Positions 1 through 5,082 of a stretch of 5,103 nucleotides of DNA are shown piece by piece. A program made the translations under genes and the position numbers. Location of the stretch: contig JAITDQ010000374.1 in NCBI GenBank assembly GCA_031282485.1, forward strand, positions 1 through 5,103. The letters are read 5' to 3'. Numbering within the stretch: position 1 is the stretch's first letter; every line of letters begins with the position of its first letter. Under the pieces are notes generated by a model. That model was not told the DNA's origin. It searched no databases and saw nothing but the letters and a program-made list of their open reading frames with translations. Origin of the DNA: Tannerella sp. Lineage in GTDB: Bacteria; Bacteroidota; Bacteroidia; Bacteroidales; Tannerellaceae.

Positions 1-1222
1 TTAATACCGTGTCTTTCTCTCCGGGCATACTGATTCCCGAAATAAATCTTTGCGAAACGGCGTCCGTAAAATAGCTGTATACGGCATATCCTAAAAATGC
101 AAAACTCAAAATAACAACAGATAAAAGAATCCGTTTCTCTATTTTTCTCTTCGGGTTGGAAACGTTTCCCTGCGGCTTTCCATTAACGGAAACGGGTTGT
201 CGCAGAATCGTTTCGTCATCATCGCTGCCCGGTTTTAACGGTGAACGTCCATTGAGCACTTCCGTAAACTCGTCTTCCGCTGTATGTTTCGTTTCGATCA
301 GGTTGTTTTCCGAAAATTCATACGGCGGAATATCTAAGGAAGCAAGCAATTCCTTCACTGCCTGATAGCGATCTTCGGGTTTCACTTCCATGGCTTTAAG
401 AATCGCCTTTTCGGTTTTTTTCGTAATATTGGCGTTGTAAGACGACGGCGGAAGCATCGATTTGGTTGCCCGCAATATGGATTCGACGGGTATAACTCCC
501 GTCAGAAGGTTATACATCGTAGCTCCCAGGGAATAAATATCGGGACAGGGGGAAAACGTTTGCGTACCTTCATCGTCATACTGCTCAATAGAAGCAAATC
601 CTTTCGACAGGGTAAGGGTCGTCGTACTCGTTATCTGTTCATCAAGATCATACCGTTTACTTACCCCGAAATCAATAAGACGTGCATTGTCGTCCTTATC
701 AATAAGGATATTACTGGGTTTGATGTCAAGATGTACGATATTTTTATCATGCACAAAATCGAGGGCGTTTCCTATCTGGTGAACATATCGGAGCAGCTTG
801 TTTTCGGACAGTACGCCTTCCTTATCCAGCATATATTTAAGGGAGCATCCTTTTATATATTCCATGATGATATAGGCCGTATTGTTTTCTTCGAATACTT
901 CCAGCACATTCACGATATGCGGGTGATGCACTTCCGACAGGATATTGGCTTCTTTTATCAGTTTTTCCTTGAATTTATCAAACAACCGCTCTCCCGTCGC
1001 GGAGTGAACTTTTACGGCACACGAATTCTTCTCGCGATAGCAATAGTCTTTAAAGAAATATTCCTTAATACAGACCGGCACTTTCGTTCTCATTGCGCCA
1101 AGTCCGCCTTTTACTACCGTATTCCATACGCCTAAATATGTTATACCAAAACCACCCTGGCCTATGGTATGCGTAAGCTGGTATTTCCCGTTCTGTAAAA
1201 AATATCCGTCAGGTAAATTCAT
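1..1222 (-). CDS. Membrane-anchored Ser/Thr protein kinase (C-terminus beyond window)
   Basis: This is a Hanks-type kinase that should phosphorylate Ser/Thr on cytoplasmic partners. 407 codons are visible with no stop, so the 3' end lies outside the window. The kinase domain spans about residues 12-297. It has the glycine loop GQGGFG (21-26), ATP-anchoring K53 in CIKEYF, helix-C E91 in IKEAN, the catalytic loop HLDIKPSN (164-171), DFG (184-186), SIEQY in the APE position (211-215), DIYSLG (228-233) and R285. The HRD arginine is leucine, so it is a non-RD kinase; all other key residues are intact. A polar, acidic linker (about 300-360, with DDDETILRQP at 334-343) leads to one transmembrane helix (about 365-385), so the missing C-terminus is probably extracytoplasmic and may be a sensor. 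I chose ATG at 1222 because GGAG lies 6 bases upstream and a strong promoter sits just before it. The phosphatase gene upstream is its likely antagonist. The kinase call is secure; the ligand and substrates are unknown. Confidence 0.95.
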   Translation of the reverse strand, partial: MNLPDGYFLQNGKYQLTHTIGQGGFGITYLGVWNTVVKGGLGAMRTKVPVCIKEYFFKDYCYREKNSCAVKVHSATGERLFDKFKEKLIKEANILSEVHHPHIVNVLEVFEENNTAYIIMEYIKGCSLKYMLDKEGVLSENKLLRYVHQIGNALDFVHDKNIVHLDIKPSNILIDKDDNARLIDFGVSKRYDLDEQITSTTTLTLSKGFASIEQYDDEGTQTFSPCPDIYSLGATMYNLLTGVIPVESILRATKSMLPPSSYNANITKKTEKAILKAMEVKPEDRYQAVKELLASLDIPPYEFSENNLIETKHTAEDEFTEVLNGRSPLKPGSDDDETILRQPVSVNGKPQGNVSNPKRKIEKRILLSVVILSFAFLGYAVYSYFTDAVSQRFISGISMPGEKDTVL

Positions 1223-1250
1223 AAATACTCCACGTACTATTAATTTCGCA

Positions 1251-1281
1251 CAAAGATAATGTAAGTTGACGGGAATACAAA
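1251..1281 (-). promoter_or_regulatory. Bacteroidota-type promoter of the kinase gene
   Basis: On the minus strand, TTTG (1278-1281) is followed after 19 bases by TATCTTTG (1251-1258). This matches the TTTG / TAnnTTTG (-33/-7) arrangement of the Bacteroidota primary sigma factor. The predicted start near 1245 gives a leader of about 22 nt before the ATG at 1222. It implies that the kinase can be transcribed independently of the phosphatase operon. Confidence 0.75.
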
Positions 1282-1298
1282 ATAAACCTGTTTATTTT
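1279..1298. repeat. 20-bp palindrome overlapping the kinase -33 element
   Basis: AAAATAAAC and GTTTATTTT form perfect 9-base inverted arms separated by two bases (CT on the plus strand). The dyad covers three of the four bases of the -33 TTTG, which is where a dimeric repressor or an activator could bind. As RNA it could form only a weak A-U hairpin, so it might instead be a poor terminator for transcripts arriving from the phosphatase gene. The symmetry is directly visible; operator function is inference. Confidence 0.45.
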
Positions 1299-1309
1299 TT
1301 ATTTGCACC

Positions 1310-1366
1310 CGTCCCGAAAGTGACCTTGACTCCGGGACGCAGCCGCAGCCCGGCTCCGGTTTTTTT
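1310..1366 (+). terminator. GC-rich hairpin island next to a seven-T run (terminator-like, orientation unclear)
   Basis: Between the phosphatase stop and the kinase promoter lies a GC-rich patch in AT-rich surroundings. CGTCCCG (1310-1316) pairs with CGGGACG (1333-1339) across a 16-nt loop. Alternative stems are CCGGG (1332-1336) with CCCGG (1349-1353), and AGCCG (1341-1345) with CGGCT (1351-1355). Seven T residues (1360-1366) follow on the plus strand, so the canonical intrinsic-terminator polarity is plus, opposite to all genes here. On the minus strand the structures follow an A-run and lack a downstream U-tract. It may still fold at the 3' end of the phosphatase mRNA. The remaining gap sequence holds the palindrome and promoter listed separately. 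Confidence 0.4.
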
Positions 1367-1373
1367 AATCAAA

Positions 1374-2180
1374 TTATATCAAAGAATAAAAAAAGGAAAG
1401 AATATACTGTCTGTATCCGGTTGTTTTTTGTACATTCTGAACGGATAATATGTAAAAGGAAAAATTATCCCTTGCCTCATCCGTACAATGTTCCACAATC
1501 GTATTCTTAACGGCTTCCGCACTCTGTCCCTGAGAAAAAAGGTTTTCCAGTTTTTCGTCCGTAAAACATTCGGTAACTCCGTCCGTACACATCAGGAACC
1601 GGTCGCCGGGCTGTATATCCGTAATGAGTTTCACGTCCGCACCGACCGAATGTTCCGAATCCATAACGGCTCTTGTTATGACGTTTTTCTGCGGGTGGAC
1701 GGCCGCTTCTTCTTTCGTCAACTTCCCTAATTGTATCCACGAATTGACGAGCGAATGGTCTTCCGTTGCATAAATAATTTTTCCGTCACGAATGTGATAT
1801 ATCCGGCTGTCTCCTATATGTGCAATGGTAATGCCCGAAACGCCGACATACAGGAACGTCAGCGTCGTTGCCATGCCTTTTGCCTCCGGATGCTGTTTGA
1901 CATATTCGTCGAAACGGGATTCCGTATAGAGGACGGCTTTGTTTATAAATTCTTCGGAGGGGTCGTCGCCTTCAAAGAAGGTATTAAAAAAAGTTTTGAA
2001 CGAATCGCAGGCAAGCGCGCTGGCGACTTCGCCTCTTTCAGCTCCGCCTACACCGTCGCAAACCATAAAAAAGCGTCCGCCGGAATTTGCCAACTCCGAT
2101 AACGGATAAATAAAGTCTTCGTTATTGTTACGCCCGCCCTTTTCTGTTGCCGCAAACGGTCTTTCTAATGTTATATTCAT
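1374..2180 (-). CDS. PP2C-family Ser/Thr protein phosphatase
   Basis: This is a soluble metal-dependent (PPM) phosphatase of 268 residues that removes phosphate from Ser/Thr, most likely reversing the neighbouring kinase. The PP2C motifs appear in order: TEKGGRNNNED (12-22), VCDGVGGAERGE (40-51), GMATTL (102-107), AHIGDSRIY (120-128), TEDHSLV (139-145), NVITRAV (166-172), CTDGVTE (198-204) and ARDNFSFYIL (236-245). The metal-binding aspartates D22, D42, D200 and D238 are all present, so it should be active. No signal peptide or receiver/sensor domain is attached. A tail of about 23 residues follows the last core strand and ends hydrophobically (YILSFFYSLI). I start at ATG 2180; an in-frame TTG two codons upstream is less likely. 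No clear Shine-Dalgarno sequence is seen, but the gene begins 14 bases after the upstream FHA gene, so translation is probably coupled. Confidence 0.95.
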   Translation of the reverse strand: MNITLERPFAATEKGGRNNNEDFIYPLSELANSGGRFFMVCDGVGGAERGEVASALACDSFKTFFNTFFEGDDPSEEFINKAVLYTESRFDEYVKQHPEAKGMATTLTFLYVGVSGITIAHIGDSRIYHIRDGKIIYATEDHSLVNSWIQLGKLTKEEAAVHPQKNVITRAVMDSEHSVGADVKLITDIQPGDRFLMCTDGVTECFTDEKLENLFSQGQSAEAVKNTIVEHCTDEARDNFSFYILSVQNVQKTTGYRQYILSFFYSLI

Positions 2181-2194
2181 GGTCAAATATGGTT

Positions 2195-2713
2195 TTACTC
2201 ATTAAAACGAACGATCGTACGTCCCATAACAATTTCATCATTGTTTTTCAGCACTACGATATCGCCGTTTCCAATACATTTTCCATTATATAACGTATTA
2301 TTTTTACTGTTATTGTCCGACAGGCAATGAAAATATCCGCCTTTCGGATTTTTTTTAACTTCTATGCGCAGATGACTGCGACTCATCGTCTTATCATCTG
2401 TTTGTATGCAAATAGAGGCCGTAGAGACTTTCGCTCTGCGACCAACTATTGCAATTCCTTCGTTTAACTGAAATTCCTGCTGCGGTGTACCCGCATCGGG
2501 CAAAACGGTCAGGCGTCCTATCCCTTCCTTTTTTAATTTCGGCAAAACCACAAGTGTCTCTTCTTCAGAGTCACCACCAATCTTTTGTTCCAGATAAGAT
2601 ATCGGTATCTCCCGTTTGCATTTCGGACACTTAAAGGACACGATACCTTTCGGTATCTTGGTTTCATCAACTTTAAGTCCGACTTTACAATGCGGGCATT
2701 TGATAGGAATCAT
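2195..2713 (-). CDS. Zinc-ribbon plus FHA-domain protein (soluble phosphothreonine reader)
   Basis: A 172-residue cytoplasmic protein with two modules. The N-terminus is a small zinc ribbon with C6, C9, C29 and C32 (CPHC and CPKC knuckles), resembling MJ0042-type ribbons. A linker carries SEEETLVVLP (49-58). Residues about 67-171 form an FHA domain: GRR (91-93), SRSH (111-114), NNSKNNT (134-140) and LYNG (141-144). The phosphate-contacting R92, S111 and R112 and the structural H114 are present; the usual S-x-N-G-T reads S-K-N-N-T. FHA domains bind phosphothreonine peptides, so this is a likely adaptor for substrates of the kinase encoded downstream. The acidic ETLVV segment resembles the N-terminal phosphosite of mycobacterial GarA, which its own FHA domain binds when phosphorylated. 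That parallel is inference. The ATG overlaps the stop of the Asp-rich gene (ATGA), and the phosphatase gene follows closely. Confidence 0.93.
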   Translation of the reverse strand: MIPIKCPHCKVGLKVDETKIPKGIVSFKCPKCKREIPISYLEQKIGGDSEEETLVVLPKLKKEGIGRLTVLPDAGTPQQEFQLNEGIAIVGRRAKVSTASICIQTDDKTMSRSHLRIEVKKNPKGGYFHCLSDNNSKNNTLYNGKCIGNGDIVVLKNNDEIVMGRTIVRFNE

Positions 2714-2976
2714 AAGATGATTGATACATCAGCTTCACTTATATCGGATGAATAGGAATCAATATCAAAATCATTGATCATATCCGTATCATCCATCGTA
2801 ATGAAATCGGAACTGTCGTCCACAACCCCGTCGAGCTGAAAATCCACATCGAACGAATCATCTATCTGTACGAAATCCATATCCGTATTCACCGCATCAT
2901 CAATATCGACAAAAACGGCATCACCTGTCGTAACCATATCGTTATCTAATGTAACGAATGTATATTCATCTTTCAT
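2710..2976 (-). CDS. Asp-rich small repeat protein, unknown function
   Basis: I do not recognise this 88-residue protein. It has 25 Asp and 2 Glu against one Lys and no Arg, His, Cys, Trp or Pro, giving a predicted net charge near -26. A short unit F-[VI]-x-[LIM]-D-[DN] recurs as FVTLDN (7-12), FVDIDD (22-27), FVQIDD (35-40) and FITMDD (58-63), with a degenerate copy around FQLDG (46-50). Hydrophobic and acidic residues alternate, suggesting short beta strands or an extended chain. There is no signal peptide or membrane segment. Three threonines fit T-x-x-D (T16, T31, T60), a pattern some FHA domains prefer when phosphorylated. I chose ATG 2976 over the in-frame ATG at 3042 because a -7 promoter element (3002-3009) lies between them and the upstream residues lack the acidic pattern. 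The stop overlaps the next FHA gene by four bases, which supports a real translated gene. Partner binding to FHA proteins is inference. Confidence 0.75.
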   Translation of the reverse strand: MKDEYTFVTLDNDMVTTGDAVFVDIDDAVNTDMDFVQIDDSFDVDFQLDGVVDDSSDFITMDDTDMINDFDIDSYSSDISEADVSIIL

Positions 2977-3001
2977 ACCTGTAATAATTAATATTCCGTT
3001 G

Positions 3002-3009
3002 CAAATATA
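3002..3009 (-). promoter_or_regulatory. Probable -7 promoter element for the Asp-rich/FHA/phosphatase operon
   Basis: The minus strand reads TATATTTG, matching TAnnTTTG. A start near 2995 would give a leader of about 20 nt before ATG 2976, similar to the kinase promoter. No convincing TTTG is seen 19-21 bases upstream, so it may be weak or need an activator. A promoter in this 134-bp gap is plausible. Confidence 0.45.
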
Positions 3010-3080
3010 TTTAGATTCACAAGAATATGATACGGCTTGCATATCACATTTTCTTAATAACGGACAAAATCATGGGGATA

Positions 3081-3109
3081 TTGTACGAATTTCAGTTTTT
3101 TATGTACAA
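3081..3109. repeat. Small inverted repeat just after the membrane FHA gene
   Basis: TTGTAC (3081-3086) and GTACAA (3104-3109) are perfect six-base arms around a 17-base spacer, starting right after the stop codon at 3111. There is no U-tract on the minus strand, so it is at best a weak terminator or an mRNA 3'-end hairpin. It could be chance in AT-rich DNA. Confidence 0.25.
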
Positions 3110-3110
3110 A

Positions 3111-3764
3111 TCAGGAACGAACCCATTTTGCCCTGCAGGAAGACACGGGGCAGTGCTTTTTATTACTCAACGATTCCCAGGGAATCTCTCCCAAAAACGT
3201 ACCGCATTTCGGACACACGTAATCTATTTTAAACTGATTGGCAAGGCGTTGCAACTGTGCCGGTATCTTCGCGGCCTGACGCGCCCCGAAATAGATTCCT
3301 ATCGTCGGCGCACATACGGCTAATATGAAACTGAATATGAACACGTTGTTATTCGCATGTCCCATGAATCCGAGAACAATCCCGACTACGCCGATTACGG
3401 CAAAAGGCAGCGACTGAAACAGCCTTGTCTTGAACTGGTTGCTTGACTGGATACGTATTTTTTCCTTGATATATTCGTCATATACGTTTTTAAGGCGTAT
3501 AAATTCATCGCTGTAATCATTGTCCCGTTTCAGGATATCGTTCACCGTCAATGTGTATTTTGTGCCGAACGTAAGCTTGTCAGCCGCCGTGACGTATTTT
3601 TTCACAATCTGACAGTCGTTCACGAATGTCCCGTTCGTGGAGCCGAGGTCTTCCAGCAATAAATTTCCTTTTTCGTCCTGCGACAACAATGCATGGTAAC
3701 GACTCACTTGCGGGTCGTTAATCACGAAATCATTATCCGCAGATTTTCCGATCTTAATTTTCAT
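3111..3764 (-). CDS. FHA domain - two transmembrane helices - C-terminal zinc ribbon protein
   Basis: A 217-residue inner-membrane protein predicted to read phosphothreonine at the membrane. Residues 1-78 form an FHA domain: MKIKIGKSADND at the start, VSRYH (20-24) and DLGSTNGTFVN (39-49). The phosphate-contacting arginine after the first glycine is lysine here (G6-K7), a conservative change; S21, R22, H24 and N44 are intact. A charged helical stretch (about 80-115) leads to two hydrophobic segments (about 119-134 and 141-160) with a short loop, so both ends should be cytoplasmic. The C-terminus is a zinc ribbon with C184, C187, C205 and C210. The order is the mirror image of the soluble protein encoded two genes downstream. 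The start is ATG 3764 (MKIKIG); ATG 3767 is also possible, and TTG 3771-3773 is less likely. It overlaps the LytTR gene by 11 bases, suggesting coupled translation. The domain calls are solid; partners are unknown. Confidence 0.92.
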   Translation of the reverse strand: MKIKIGKSADNDFVINDPQVSRYHALLSQDEKGNLLLEDLGSTNGTFVNDCQIVKKYVTAADKLTFGTKYTLTVNDILKRDNDYSDEFIRLKNVYDEYIKEKIRIQSSNQFKTRLFQSLPFAVIGVVGIVLGFMGHANNNVFIFSFILAVCAPTIGIYFGARQAAKIPAQLQRLANQFKIDYVCPKCGTFLGEIPWESLSNKKHCPVSSCRAKWVRS

Positions 3765-4164
3765 CATTTTCAATTTCTTTGGCCGAAGCGTCCTTGACGG
3801 CTCCCAAAACTTCGGCTTCCAGCGAATCCTTCAATGCTCTGAGCGGATCTTTCGGCACAGTCAGTTCCCGGGGTTTACCCTCGTTCGCCAGTAACAACAA
3901 TTTCTGCTTGGGGAGGTTAATCTGCAATATATGCTTTTTATTGACGATATGACTTTTCCCCACCCGGATCAATATCGTGTTGAGATTGGATATTTGTGCT
4001 GTCAACATTTCTTCTATCTTACCGATATTAACGGCAAAAGTAAACTGAATACCTTCCGCCAGCAATAGCTTGGTATAATTCCTGTCTGCTTCAAAATATA
4101 AAATATGTTCAATATTTATACGCAACAGCTCATCACGCGTCTTTATCATCAAATACTTATCCAT
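3754..4164 (-). CDS. Stand-alone LytTR-family DNA-binding protein
   Basis: A 136-residue protein consisting almost entirely of a LytTR DNA-binding domain (about residues 4-115), normally the output half of response regulators such as AgrA or LytR. The recognisable signatures are ILYFEADRNYTKLLL (21-35), IRVGKSHIVNKKHI (66-79) and ELTVPKDPLRALKDSL (100-115). No receiver domain, membrane helix or signal peptide is present, so control must come from elsewhere. The short C-terminal tail (116-136) is charged. The gene has its own near-consensus promoter and its 3' end overlaps the membrane FHA gene, which suggests that the two products act together. It may be the transcriptional output of the phosphorylation circuit or may autoregulate the locus; neither is shown by the sequence. 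ATG 4164 is the only start consistent with the domain boundary and promoter. Confidence 0.92.
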   Translation of the reverse strand: MDKYLMIKTRDELLRINIEHILYFEADRNYTKLLLAEGIQFTFAVNIGKIEEMLTAQISNLNTILIRVGKSHIVNKKHILQINLPKQKLLLLANEGKPRELTVPKDPLRALKDSLEAEVLGAVKDASAKEIENDEN

Positions 4165-4212
4165 TTCAAATAGGGTATGTTATTAGTTTTTTTGTTATTT
4201 TTTTATGAATAG

Positions 4213-4244
4213 CAAAAGTACGTTTTTTTTATTAATCCGTCAAA
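4213..4244 (-). promoter_or_regulatory. Bacteroidota-type promoter of the LytTR/FHA operon
   Basis: On the minus strand, TTTG (4241-4244), a 20-base spacer and TACTTTTG (4213-4220) match the -33/-7 consensus. The expected start near 4206 gives a leader of about 42 nt, very rich in A with two runs of seven, typical of the phylum's 5' leaders in place of a strong Shine-Dalgarno sequence. Confidence 0.75.
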
Positions 4245-4270
4245 ATTATTCGGATATTTATTTTATTTTA

Positions 4271-4291
4271 TTGCAGCACTCATCACTGCAA
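4271..4291. repeat. Inverted repeat downstream of tsaB (possible weak terminator)
   Basis: TTGCAG (4271-4276) and CTGCAA (4286-4291) are perfect arms around a nine-base loop; in the minus-strand RNA two more G-U pairs are possible. It lies about 30 bases after the tsaB stop, where a terminator is expected, but an A-rich rather than U-rich tract follows it. It could mark the tsaB mRNA end. Confidence 0.35.
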
Positions 4292-4321
4292 CTGCTTCAA
4301 AATCTGCAAGAAAAACGGTTT

Positions 4322-5029
4322 TTATTTATTTTCCGGAATCCTGTTTTTCGCAACGGTAGCAATGAAGTCCTTGAGATAAAAGGGGTCGAAATAGGCCGTA
4401 CTCTCAAAACGTTTTTCTTCAAACGTCTGTTCCGACAAGGTGGCCATGTCGGAAGCGAGGGGATAAATATCTTCGATAAACGAGGCGTTTGGCGACTGTA
4501 TTACATCTTTACACTTGGCGGCGCCATTGCCGAAAAAAAAGACTTTCCGTTTTTCCAGGAACGACGCATACGTCTCTGCCGTGACAATATCGGCTCCCGT
4601 ATCCCGCACTTTCCGAAGCGAGCGATCGTATATCGCAGCGTAAACTTCCATGCGGCGGGCATCTATCATAGCGCACAGGAGCGATTCCGGCAAATCCTTA
4701 TCCGGCGGAATCCGTTTCGCCGCTTTTGATGCCATTATATATAATGTAGGGATACTCAGCAAAGGCACATTCCAGCCGAAACAGAGACCTTTCGCCATGG
4801 AAACGCCTATCCTCAAACCGGTATAAGACCCCGGACCGCTGCTGACCGCCACCGCTTCTATCGCCAAACCCCGACATTTCGCTTCTTTCACAGCCTCCTC
4901 CACAAAAACGCCCAGCAATGAAGCGTGGGAAGGGCCGTCGAACGACGTCTTTTCAAATACTGTTTTTCCTTTTTCGGACAGCGCTACGGAACAAACCGCA
5001 GTAGCTGTTTCCATGTTGATGATTGCCAT
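4322..5029 (-). CDS. tsaB: TsaB, tRNA threonylcarbamoyladenosine (t6A) biosynthesis protein
   Basis: A cytoplasmic protein of 235 residues, the usual size for TsaB (YeaZ). With TsaD and TsaE it transfers the threonylcarbamoyl group made by TsaC/TsaC2 to A37 of ANN-decoding tRNAs; TsaB is the non-catalytic partner that dimerises with TsaD. The ASKHA-type N-terminus is clear: METATAVCSVAL (6-17), the conserved SH at 34-35 and SSGPGSYTGLRIGVS (63-77), followed by AKGL (79-82). The C-terminus has the family-typical FDPFYLKDF. The start at ATG 5029 gives the standard N-terminus, and a promoter-like TACTTTTG lies just upstream. It appears to be its own transcription unit, separated from the LytTR gene by 157 bp containing a hairpin and a new promoter, so I do not link it functionally to the signalling genes. 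Confidence 0.95.
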   Translation of the reverse strand: MAIINMETATAVCSVALSEKGKTVFEKTSFDGPSHASLLGVFVEEAVKEAKCRGLAIEAVAVSSGPGSYTGLRIGVSMAKGLCFGWNVPLLSIPTLYIMASKAAKRIPPDKDLPESLLCAMIDARRMEVYAAIYDRSLRKVRDTGADIVTAETYASFLEKRKVFFFGNGAAKCKDVIQSPNASFIEDIYPLASDMATLSEQTFEEKRFESTAYFDPFYLKDFIATVAKNRIPENK

Positions 5030-5049
5030 AATAAACGATTTTTGAGCGA

Positions 5050-5082
5050 CAAAAGTACATATTAATATTTATAAGAAAACAA
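5050..5082 (-). promoter_or_regulatory. Probable promoter of tsaB
   Basis: The minus strand has TACTTTTG (5050-5057), identical to the -7 element before the LytTR gene. The upstream half is poorer: TTG at 5080-5082 lies 22 bases away, slightly long for the usual 19-21. The start would fall near 5043, about 15 nt before the ATG. Confidence 0.55.

Noticed and set aside
1..4. TAA visible at the window edge as a possible stop for the kinase
   Set aside because: It is out of frame: the kinase frame reads GTA TTA A at the edge, so the gene continues past the window.
560..1135. A 191-codon open frame on the plus strand
   Set aside because: It lies wholly antisense to the kinase domain, whose motifs are all intact on the minus strand; the plus-strand translation shows no recognisable domain.
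1310..1366. tRNA or other structured RNA gene in the GC-rich gap
   Set aside because: No cloverleaf arms, anticodon loop or CCA-like end can be drawn; the pairing is a set of short competing stems.
1731..2102. A 123-codon plus-strand frame opposite the phosphatase gene
   Set aside because: It is a shadow of the PP2C reading frame, with no domain or promoter support.
2974..3042. Longer 110-residue start for the Asp-rich protein
   Set aside because: The extra 22 residues lack the acidic repeat character, and the likely promoter -7 element lies inside them, so transcripts from it could not encode them.
2999..3323. Two overlapping plus-strand frames spanning the gap and the 3' end of the membrane FHA gene
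   Set aside because: Most of their length is antisense to the zinc ribbon and membrane segments; no motif, promoter or start support.
1..4164. Type VI secretion threonine-phosphorylation pathway (kinase, phosphatase, FHA)
   Set aside because: The gene types match superficially, but no secretion-system component is visible in the window, so this assignment is unsupported.
4205..4729. A 174-codon open frame on the plus strand
   Set aside because: It begins in the poly-T LytTR leader and then runs antisense to tsaB; the protein has no recognisable domain and there is no plus-strand promoter evidence.
4322..5029. tsaB as part of the signalling operon
   Set aside because: A 157-bp gap with an inverted repeat and a near-consensus new promoter separates them, and t6A synthesis has no evident link to the circuit.
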